Shown piece by piece: positions 55,531-64,000 of a stretch of DNA of 64,000 nt (positions are counted from its first letter, which is position 1; every line of letters begins with the position of its first letter). A program made the translations under genes and the position numbers. The DNA comes from Earliella scabrosa (lineage: Eukaryota; Basidiomycota; Agaricomycetes; Polyporales; Polyporaceae): the NCBI GenBank assembly GCA_022605405.1, contig JABYQQ010000001.1, forward strand, positions 2,356,001 to 2,420,000. The letters are read 5' to 3'. A model generated the notes under the pieces. It was given only the letters and a program-made list of their open reading frames with translations. It searched no databases and had not been told where the DNA came from.

Positions 55531-55741
55531 GCATGTTGTTACTCTTCGTATCGTATACCCCAATGTTGTCGTCTTGCTGTGCCTGCTGCCAATGTTCGTA
55601 GCGTCAGACGCGTTTGGCATATGCTGTGCGAGAGCCGCCGCATTACCATTTTTGCAAGATTCCCGGTTTCCTCCTTGCGCGCTTCCTTCTTCGTTCTGCT
55701 CTCTCAGCCTGAATTCTTTTTCTTGTCTTCGCACCGTCCCT

Positions 55742-57372
55742 ATGCCCAAGGCAATAAAGACGAAAGCCGACAAAACGCCTGTCAAGCCTACTTATGCGCA
55801 GAAAGCTGCCCCTTCGTCCACGAAGACACCCGCCACCAAGCCCGTCCCTTTGCAGGAAGTCATCACGAACGCGCACGAACAGGTATATAGGAGATTGCCT
55901 ACACGCCAGGTATGGACATGTATGGAGCTCTATTGGCTAAGGCTGAGGTGAAGGTGAAAGGCAAGAAGGGATAGGACTGCAGAATCGATGATTCCGAGTC
56001 CGAGTCCGATAAACACTGAAAGCTCACGACACGGTCAGTCTTCATCATCAGATCACCGGTTTCGTAGAACCTAAACGCGTTTACATTCTTGTCCTACAGC
56101 CCAAGGCATACGCGAAACCCAAGGAGTCCATTGCGGAAAAGTCTGCAAATGAGATGAAGTCCAAGTTCGAGGCCGCCAATGGCTAGGTGCGCGCGATTGC
56201 ATACCACGAAGATCTTGACGCTGATGCTGCGTGTAGGCAGTACCTGCAAAAGGCGCACCGAAAGCGGCCAAGAAGCCAGCTCCTATGGAGCACGCGAACT
56301 CCAGTGACTCCGACTCTTGAGAGTGGGGGTCCCAGTATGACAAGAAGTCTGCCGGAGCACCTCAAGCCATGAAAGGCAAGGTGCGTCCCGATTTTCAACG
56401 ACTATTGCCTATCTTCTAAGCCATGGTATAGCGGGCCGCCTCGAGTAGCCGCAAGGTGAGCAGCCAGTCAGAGTCAGAGTCTGACGACAAGAGGTCTAAC
56501 GCACCGCAAGGAAAGGCAATACTCGAGAAGGTTGCTCCGTAGAAGTCGCATAGCTCGTGGTAGGACGAAGCTCGCGTGAAGCATACTGTACGGGCAGAGA
56601 AGCCCACTCGCTCGAAGGGGCCTCCGGCACACGTGGCCCCTGCAACCAACGCTGATTCGGTGCTCCCGTTGGCGAGGAAACCTGCAGCAGTACCGAAAGA
56701 GCAGGCGAAGAAGTGCGACTTTGATTCGGACTCGTCAACTTCTGATTTTCACTCCGGGTCAATTCCAAGTCTTCTGCTGACGAGGACGAGGATGTCGAGA
56801 TGGCTAATGCTACTGGTGCCGGTGCCAAAAGTGAGTGCGCTCTACTCTCGGTATCCCTTCTCAACTCGACCTTTGGACTGCGTCAGGTAGGCGGAAACCT
56901 GAGGACGACGACCGTGTTCCTGGCAAATTGGTGAAGATTCCTAACGGCGACGCCGCCCCTTCCTCCAACTCCGGCACAACCATCACCGTTTTCTATCGCC
57001 GCGCCTCATGGAACGTCATGAACGAGTGGCTTGCGCAACAGCTCGCTGAATGTGGTGAGCTCGTATCCGTCCGCGTGCATATGGACCTCAACACCGGCTC
57101 CTCGCGTGAGTGTGGTTACGTGACGTTCGCGGCCACGCAGGCTGTCAAGGCTGCCCACGTACCCAACGGCAAAGAGAGGGACTGCCATGCGGTCAACGTT
57201 AACAATTCCAAAAGAAGCACAATGACACCGTGCGCGAAAACCGCGCTAAGCTGTTTGACGACACACAGAACGCAGCCACCCTCGCTCTCTTCGAGAGCCA
57301 ACCCAGCTTCAACCTTACCCAGGACACCGTGTAGTAAGTCTTCGCAGGGTACGCCTGCGGGGGCCGCATGAG
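55742..57372 (+). pseudogene. nucleolin/NSR1-like pseudogene
   Basis: Starts MPKAIKTKADKTPVKPTYAQ at 55742 and continues through Lys/Ala/Ser/Asp-rich pieces in several frames, as in nucleolin N-termini. Around 56970-57190 an RRM remains: WNVMNEWLAQQLAECGELVS, then SRECGYVTFAATQAVKAAH. It then shifts frame: NDTVRENRAKLFDDTQ and a second-RRM start (FNLTQDTVY) lie in another frame and stop at about 57332. RNP motifs are eroded (expected GFGYVTF reads ECGYVTF, expected FVGNLSW reads FYRRASW). Nucleolin-like proteins act in pre-rRNA processing; this copy cannot make one. Confidence 0.65.
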
Positions 57373-58222
57373 TTGGGCCATGATGAACGGGTCAACCGCA
57401 GGTGAGTAGTCGTCACCGTTGGACTTAGGGCATCCTCAATTAATGTCTTCACCCAAAGACCTTCGTCGACCGCGGTACACAATCAGTGTGCAGCGTTGAG
57501 TGGCGAGCAGCAGGAGTCGGTGAAATTACAGCACCGCGGTATGGAGGTAGAGAGCGAAAGATCCCTCGCGGTGGATCTGCAGGCCAACATTGTTGGCGTC
57601 CTTCGGAAGTAGAATGATGATGTGGTGTAATATCATAGCGAGCAAGGCAGAATACCACACAAGTTGCCCCCCTAACCCGATTAACCTATTGAAGCGTACT
57701 CACCAGCCTTGGGCACGACTGCTAAGGGTCATGCGGGCTGGAGTTATCGATCGTATGCACAAATGCATAGCGGGAGTAGCGGAGCACCGTATCAACGACG
57801 TCAGTTCGCTTTGCGATCCTGGGTTCATCTGGTGGTGAAGGTAGTGTGCACTTGTTGTTGTATCGCATGGAGGCATTTTGCGCGCATAGGCGAGGCAGTC
57901 GATATAGGAATCGCGGAGAAGTGAGTGGTTCGCATGTGCAAATTTCGCCCGCGCCATGTGGCCTGGTGGACTACATCCTGTAATGCGGTGTGTCCGTTTG
58001 CCGCGGTGCTACGGATCGAAACGTCAAACTTCATGAAGTTGACAGGTCTTTTGCCCCATACTAGTTGCAATCAATTACAGATGGGCATTGTTGCGCGCTC
58101 GTCATGCTAGTCAGGCATATTCTTCACTTCCAGTGACACGCACAGGCGCAAATAAAATGGGTGAGAATCATCACATTTGAAGCGGTAACGAACCCTGTAT
58201 GAACGACAATGTACTGCATGAC
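57373..58222. other. intergenic, no gene recognised
   Basis: Lies between the nucleolin-like relic and the 3' end of the next F-box-like gene. Only short overlapping frames. Confidence 0.4.
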
Positions 58223-59326
58223 CTATCGACAGCTCGACTTTGAGCGACGTGGTCCATACTGCTTGGTACCTACGGTGACGAGGCAGGATGATGGGATCTG
58301 CAAGGGGTTCCTACGACCTTGAATGCGGAACGGGTTAGGGAGGAAGAGGACTGGAGTGGTAACTAGCCATTCATGTAGTACAGGGTCCTCGGCTTCGCAG
58401 CCGTCTATGCAGTCGTAGGTCGTCAGGAGGCGCCATGCCACAGTTGGACCGAATGGAGGTACATTGAGTGCGCGGAGATTGTTAAACGCAGGACTCTTCG
58501 GGTCGAAGAATCCTACAAGAGATCCTGCATCTCCGAAGTAGTGCCCCTGATGGGGACATAGGAATCGAGCTCTAAGGCAGGCGAACGCCTCGGTGGCAGG
58601 TGTGTGTGGGTAAGTGGGCTGATATTCCGGCCACTGGAGTGGGTTGACCACGAGATCAAATCCCGCAGCCACTAGGGTAAGCATGGACAGGTAGTCGGTG
58701 TCACAACAGTTGTGAAGGCGCATATTGGAGATGATTCCTCGGCGACTGAAGGTCAGCTCCGGGTAGCCGCACGCGAAGGTATGTTCGGTGACGTAGTTCA
58801 TGAGTGCGGATGACACAGAGCGGGCAATGATGGAAGAGCCGGTCATAATGCTGGAGCGATAAACGATAATGGAGCGCTTGTTGCGTAGGCGGAATGTGGC
58901 AACGCAAGTGATGTGACGCTCGCGCGAGAATTGGGGGGGAATGCCCGTGGGCTGAAGGGACAGTCGAACTCCGGCTTGGTGTTCGGCGGCCTGGACGGCG
59001 TCGACGAACCCCTGGAACGCCGTGTTTCCGACGTAGATTTGGAGAATGTCGCTTTGGATGGACGGGTCTCGCAGAACGAATGCCACTGCTGCGATGCCCC
59101 CTATGACGGCGCGGAATTTGGTGAGGAGGTGGAGGAACACAGTCGGGCTTGAGACGAACTTCTCGAGGATCGCGAGCCTCTCCCTGTAGAGTGCGCTCGT
59201 CACCTCCTCGTAAAGAGCACGGCATACCGCGCGCCATCGAATTGCGGTTTCTATGTCCATGGCGCTGGCAATCATCCCATGGATTTCGGGGTGTAGGCTA
59301 GATAGGATCATATCAGCTTCGACCAC
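58223..59326 (-). CDS. F-box-like / nucleotidyltransferase-like family protein, member 4
   Basis: Complete single-exon protein of 367 aa, the cleanest member. Starts MVEADMILSSLHPEIHGMIA; F-box-like block MDIETAIRWRAVCRALYEEV; AVIGGIAAVAFVL; ILQIYVGNTAFQGFVD, which matches LDIYV of member 1 and resembles a nucleotidyltransferase-fold start; YVTEHTFACGYPELTF; then CPHQGHYFGDAGS, VPPFGPTVAWRL, CIDGC, LHEW and LPNPF. No signal peptide or membrane segment. Biological role unknown. Similar length and sequence to member 3 indicate recent duplication. Confidence 0.8.
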   Translation of the reverse strand: MVEADMILSSLHPEIHGMIASAMDIETAIRWRAVCRALYEEVTSALYRERLAILEKFVSSPTVFLHLLTKFRAVIGGIAAVAFVLRDPSIQSDILQIYVGNTAFQGFVDAVQAAEHQAGVRLSLQPTGIPPQFSRERHITCVATFRLRNKRSIIVYRSSIMTGSSIIARSVSSALMNYVTEHTFACGYPELTFSRRGIISNMRLHNCCDTDYLSMLTLVAAGFDLVVNPLQWPEYQPTYPHTPATEAFACLRARFLCPHQGHYFGDAGSLVGFFDPKSPAFNNLRALNVPPFGPTVAWRLLTTYDCIDGCEAEDPVLHEWLVTTPVLFLPNPFRIQGRRNPLQIPSSCLVTVGTKQYGPRRSKSSCR

Positions 59327-60634
59327 TTGTGGCGCTGGAAGCTGGGCACAGACAGACGTACTCGAGAATGTTGTCTGGACGCTCTTCTCGACGGTACAGC
59401 CAGACAGTCGTTGGTGCTAGCGAAGTACTATTTCCTGAATCGTGAGATGGATTCTACGCGATTCGCTCAACGTCAATACATTAGGTGGAATGTGGGCCTG
59501 ACTCGTACCTGTGGGAGTGGTACCTGCGCGTGATAGCTCCAGCGGGACGTCGATGTCGCCATGCGGACAGCGGTATATGTGGGTGTGTTCACGTTGAGCG
59601 GTAGGGCAGACTCAGTAGTATTGCCGGCGCATTGTGGTGCCTTTTGAACAGAACATCACCTTTCCGAATTGTGAAGCTAGGTTTATTGATCAGGTACATA
59701 TGTCCGCACCATGTTCACGATTGTTCTCACCCGGAGCGCCATTGAAATGGTGCCTTGTGGCTTGTTCTAAAGGTAGTACGTGCCTCGTGCGCGGCTGGAA
59801 AAAGAGATTGATAATACGTCATCGGTGAACGTTGGGTTAGTGCTAGAGCTTTGGACATGTTCCTGATTGCGTGGATCCGCTTACTATAGTCTGTAGATGC
59901 CAACGGCTCACTGGTGCACGTATTGTCGGCCCTGTGGTGCTGATGTACTCTCCATCTGGACGCTCTATGCCAGGCACCAGGGGTTATGGACCGATGTTCG
60001 TCCGGTCAAGCACCGCGATACCCTGTACCGCCAAGTCAGGGTCATTCGGCGAAGCAGGCCACGATTCATACCTCCTTCAGCTTTCCTAGGTTCAAGCGCA
60101 CCAGCGCGAGGTTATTTAGCAACTGTGTGCTTCCCGAGGTCCAAAGTTCGTCTGGATGCAGTGAAGTTTTGACCGTACTTCTGGAAGGTCAATGAACATT
60201 TACAACATCCAGCAAAATCTCTTCCATGCCGTGGTGACGACCACACGCACACACACACACAACAGCAGGCAATAGCAATCAGTCACTAACATTGAGAGAC
60301 TCCATTATGTATGACCAACGACGACAAACCACAGGACTCGATGCTCGTATTGTCCATACCGCCGCCGCCTGACAATACACCCCCTCTGCACTCCTCGTCA
60401 GACGTCAAAGGACTCACCCACTGTCTATCCCCGGTCTCGTTGTCTGCGTATCTATCGTTGCCGGTATGCTGGATCTAGATCTGAGGATGCGCAGTTGGTA
60501 TACAAAGAGAACGACAAGCAAATGGAATAGCACCTTGTCAACGGTCGTGCTGACGACCTTGGGGAACGCACCGAGAGCCTTGAAGACAACCTAAGAACAC
60601 AAAAGACGACCTAAGAACACACTCAGCAACAACG
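59327..60634. other. intergenic with a short (CA)n microsatellite
   Basis: No gene recognised. A CA/AC dinucleotide run lies at about 60246-60261. A 13-base phrase CCTAAGAACACA is repeated near 60590-60620. Confidence 0.4.
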
Positions 60635-61100
60635 TCAACCACGCGTCAATAGACCGGCACTTACGATCACGAAACCGGCGATGAGGTGGCCAAGACCCTT
60701 GACGGTAATCTGGGCGGTGGCACCTTCGACGGAGGGGACCATGACCTTAACGGGCTGGCCGCAGAAGCATGCGATGACGATTGTCTTAATCTCACCGATG
60801 AGGACCGACTCAGCCCCAACCGTGCTTTTCGTGCAGGCCACATACTCTGTTGTACAACCATTAGCCCACTGTTCTTACCACGAAACCGCGGTAGTACTCA
60901 CATCGTTAGGGCGTGACCGCCACAAGCCAGGCGTGCACGGCGATGGACACAACCAGGATCCTCGTGGGTGCCGCAACGCGGGGAAGAACACCACCGACCG
61001 CAGGAAGGGCGAGAACGCCGTTTGTGGCGGTCTTCACGGCACCGAAGAGCGACAGCGACTACAAGTACCGAGGCGACCATGAGTGAGCTGTTCCAAGTAC
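60635..61100 (-). other. possible exons of a small hydrophobic protein
   Basis: Two minus-strand stretches look protein-like: about 60910-61060 (hydrophobic, ILVVSIAVHAWLVAVTP) and about 60665-60845 (STVGAESVLIGEIKTIVIAC, then GATAQITVKGLGHLIAGFVI) followed by a GTAAGT donor. They do not join cleanly, and no family is recognised. It could be a relic. Confidence 0.25.
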
Positions 61101-61549
61101 AAATGGGATAGACGAATACAAACAAAAACAGACCAAAGAGAGACGGAGCTGCAGCCAGAGAGGGCAGTCCGAGAGACCAGAGGCAAATAACGATGACGAC
61201 CGTCCTTGTCGCCAAAGAGAGTGAGAACGACGGCTAACCTTGTGGCCAGAGAACGACAATGACATGGAAGTTCTAAAGGGTGACCCAAGACGCAAGTAGT
61301 CAGCTCACATGAAGGAAGTAGAGAGAATGTGACTGGACTTAGCAGGTCGTGAACTCGAACCTGACAAATCAATCTGCGGAGTTTCAATACTCCGGCCAAA
61401 GCCGCCGCAGGTAACGAGGCGCCCATGCTGTCTTGATTTGGAAGGCGGTGGGTGAACTCCTTTGCCTGTGCATTGATCTCGAAAGGTTGCGGCTACATCA
61501 AAAGGCTAGGCAAGTTCGCTCTTGAAAGGTCAAAGGTCCGAGCACAAGG

Positions 61550-62030
61550 TCAAAGTTGGCGGAACGTCCAAAAGTTCAGGTGGGATTGTGCTGATCGGCG
61601 GCCGTTCGGTGCGAGGGTCTTCTCCAGCTCCATTGTCACGCGCGGCCAGTCACCGTCGGCGGATGGGAAGAGCGCGGCGTTCATGATCTTCCGCAACGAA
61701 TTCGCGCTGGGGTCCTCGGCGACCGCCGCGAAGCGCGTAGCGGACATCGCGACGTACTCGCCCTGGATGTGAATGCGCGCGACCGCGGACCGGAGCGCAG
61801 GCGAGGTGACGTTGTCGCGCCGAAGACACATGGGCTGGGGCAGTTTCCCCGCCGCAAAGTCCTGCACGCCGGCGGTTCAACACCTTGCACTCGGTGTTTA
61901 AAAATGGATGCGCACACACCTTCATCTCGATGAGCTACGAGGCGAGGATGAGACAGACCCGCGCGCCGCGGTCGATCCGAGTCCACATGCCCGCCGCGGC
62001 CTCGCGTCGCGCAGTGGCCCATGTTGTGCC
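61550..62030 (-). other. GC-rich open stretch, unknown
   Basis: All three minus frames are open over much of this interval and GC content is visibly higher than around it. One frame reads FAAGKLPQPMCLRRDNVTSP and continues to AALFPSADGDWPRVTMELEK, preceded by a TGCAG acceptor. It may be an exon of an unrecognised gene, or open by composition only. Confidence 0.3.
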
Positions 62031-62432
62031 CATCCTTGTCAGTCCCACCCAGGTTACGTATACATCATCGTATACATTAATGAGTATTCGTTCTCTTTGG
62101 GCGGAGTACAATAGCTCGTGAGGTATGGGATCTTAGTGGAAACCCACTGTTGACTGGTCTTGAGCAACTTCATTGAAGTCGAGCAGTATCGCGCGAGGAG
62201 ATATGTTGTCAATAGTTGTGAGAGCTGAACATCTGTACGTACGGTGATGTCCTCTAGGGCAGGAAAACTTAGGATGGCGTGAGTATCAAAATCATTACCT
62301 ATGTCGTCGGGTAGTGGCGGTCGTTGGACCGAGTACAGTTAGTGGCGCGTCATTGGATCCAAGGGCATCACGACCTTGGTGGTCCAGGCGAAGCATAGAA
62401 GGTGGATTGTGCGATTTCATACTTTCATGTAC

Positions 62433-64000
62433 CTAACGGTTTTGTACAATGGGACACACGGCATTACTCAATCCCAGCTCCCATGCGTCGGCTTGCATAC
62501 CGTGCTGTCAGCGGGCTTTAGCCAAAAGTCTGCACCCTTAGGGAAGGAATGTCAACTCACAAGTATAGTTTCGTCTTCCGTACATATGTCCACAGGCATG
62601 ACTTCGCTCTGGTCGATATACGCCGCTCTGTCTGACGCCATCTCCAAGTATACGTTCGGACTTATGTCTCGTGCTGTCCGATATAGCTCCATAATTTCAC
62701 TTGGGATACCGTCGATATGTTGTATTGACCCTAGTGTGTGTGTCAGCGATCTCTTATTGCGTGGAGTGATTGCATGTACCGTCTGTCATCATGATTGACG
62801 ATCGAACTGCTGCGTTCCACATTCCAATCTCCCTCAACGCGTCGACCAACGAGCGCCGGACTTCGACGTAACTTCTGTTGATGACCTCTCGGCAGAGCAC
62901 GTTCCTGTATTAGGGACAACATTCAATGATGACGAGAAGCACGGTATGAGGGTGTACTGACGTCAATTGGGGCCCCGCTCCGGGAGCATACGGAAAGGCG
63001 TGCAGTGGTCCGGACTGGGGGCACTGTGTGGTGATCACAGCGTTGCGGAGGCCGTGTAGTATGATGCGGGTCCGTAGGTTGTCGAAGTCGTAGCTATGAG
63101 TGCCTTGTAGCGGCCATTGGTCGACGTGAAGCACTCCGCGATAGGCTGGAGATCTTCTCCAGTCGGCGTAAGGTCCGCTACGCTCAGCTAGCTCAGTACT
63201 CATCTCGAGTGCCCCGTGGTACAGAGTCTGGAAGATGTCGATGTTGAGTGCTCTTGATTCATTGGAACCGTAAGAGACCCCGAAGGCGATGAAGGTGTCC
63301 GCAAGGCCCACTGCGCTAATATTGAGGGCACGAGTGCGTGTAGCGGAGCGTTGTGAGGCTGTGGTTGGGTAGGAGAGCATATCCACCATGCGATCGCAGT
63401 TGAGCACTGTGAGTCGCGCTATGTCGTGCAGGGTATCGAGATCATATTCTCCGCTTTGCCGGACGAACTTTTCAAGCGAGATGTACGCAACAGGAGGGCA
63501 AGGAGTAGTGTTGGTGCATGAGACTTGGGAAACTTCCCCTGTCGTATTCCCGGCCCTTATGAGCCCTAGGTGGGTTTGCACGCTTTTACCTGTAGATTGA
63601 TCAGATTGAGAAGCTTCGTATGTTCACTGTATGCATGCTTACGATTAACAGTGCAGCTAAACACGCAAGTCGGGTACCCGGTATTTCTTTGTGCTTCGCA
63701 CAAGGCCTGCCACACGTCTTCGGCTGGTAGCACGGCGATTGGGGTGACATGGTTCTCGTATTGCTCGTATGCGTATGTAAGAGATTGCCCATAAGACGCC
63801 TGTAGAAGAGGTACGTCATCCGGGTCGAACATGGTCCATCTTCCCTCAGTTTCCAGTCTTTCCATGCTGTCATTGGTATTTGGTCAGCAGGGGAGGACTG
63901 CCAGGTTAGAACGACTCACAAAGCATCGGGAATCAACACAGCGGGCATTATGAGGTCGATCGGTTGACCATGCTCCGCACCGTTGAGAGTGTGACAGCGT
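62433..64000 (-). CDS. ribonucleotide reductase large-subunit homologue, catalytically dead; 5' end beyond the window
   Basis: Second R1 homologue, partial. From the right edge: LIMPAVLIPDAFMERL, WTMFDPDDVPLL, then CTVNRKSVQTHLGLIRAGN across an intron. Next NTTGEV replaces the active-site NLCTEI, so the thiyl-radical Cys is Thr while Asn and Glu remain. Then PCPPVAYISL (second Cys kept), VGLADTFIAFGVSYG, IDIFQTLYHGALEMS, HGLRNAVITTQCP, NVLCREVINRSYVEV, GMWNAAV, LEMASDRAAYIDQSE and AWELGLSNAVCPIVQNR, where the usual Tyr-Tyr-Leu-Arg is gone; stop at 62433. Introns are intact and exons open, so it is more likely an expressed pseudoenzyme than random decay. It shares WxxFDPxDVP with the R1 at 12117, so the two are sister copies. 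Confidence 0.8.

Noticed and set aside
58701..59237. 178-codon minus-strand frame overlapping F-box-like member 4
   Set aside because: Arg/Pro/His-rich frame nested in a conserved gene in another frame; shadow.
12117..64000. RNR genes as an endogenous large DNA virus insertion
   Set aside because: The genes have many spliceosomal introns and eukaryotic R1/R2 motifs, with no capsid, polymerase or other viral genes around.

Overview
The window is intron-rich nuclear DNA of a filamentous basidiomycete, most likely an Agaricomycete of polypore type. The evidence is introns of about 45-60 bp with GT/AG ends in nearly every gene, an RNA14/CstF-77 housekeeping gene, the basidiomycete-expanded kinase-like and F-box-like families, a young Ty1/copia retrotransposon and a Helitron. 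Most of the rest is accessory sequence with gene duplicates, relics and long stretches where I recognise nothing. Exon structures were deduced by hand from reading frames, splice sites and family motifs.

Left part (0.4-10.4 kb): three head-to-head gene pairs lie side by side. Each pairs a five-exon protein-kinase-like gene with a small helical/acidic gene of unknown function across a 390-530 bp shared upstream region. The three kinases have the same internal exon lengths (285, 38 and 322 bp) and the three small genes share the intron phase series 2-0-1-1, so this looks like one bidirectional gene pair that was triplicated, with the first copy inverted. I know of no described system of this kind.

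Dispersed ribonucleotide reductase (RNR) locus, all on the minus strand: a full-length divergent large subunit (R1, 12.1-15.2 kb), a small subunit (R2, exons at 29.6 kb and 36.3-37.4 kb), and a second R1 (62.4 kb to the right edge). The first R1 keeps the catalytic Cys, Asn, Glu and Tyr residues but lacks the C-terminal CxxC tail. R2 keeps all metal ligands and the radical Tyr. The second R1 has lost the thiyl-radical Cys and the Tyr-Tyr relay yet keeps open exons. A 6.6 kb copia element sits inside the last intron of R2, with 5-bp CTTAC target duplications on either side.

Middle and right: an unknown 467-aa gene (16.3-18.0 kb); four members of an F-box/nucleotidyltransferase-like family (20.9, 22.4, 44.7 and 58.2 kb) scattered among the RNR genes; a CLK-like kinase with a degenerate DFG; a homeodomain gene with a 12-nt microexon; a MYND-finger gene; an intact Helitron Rep-helicase ORF (38.1-44.1 kb); RNA14 (48.4-51.9 kb); and a field of relics including a frameshifted nucleolin/NSR1-like pseudogene (55.7-57.4 kb).
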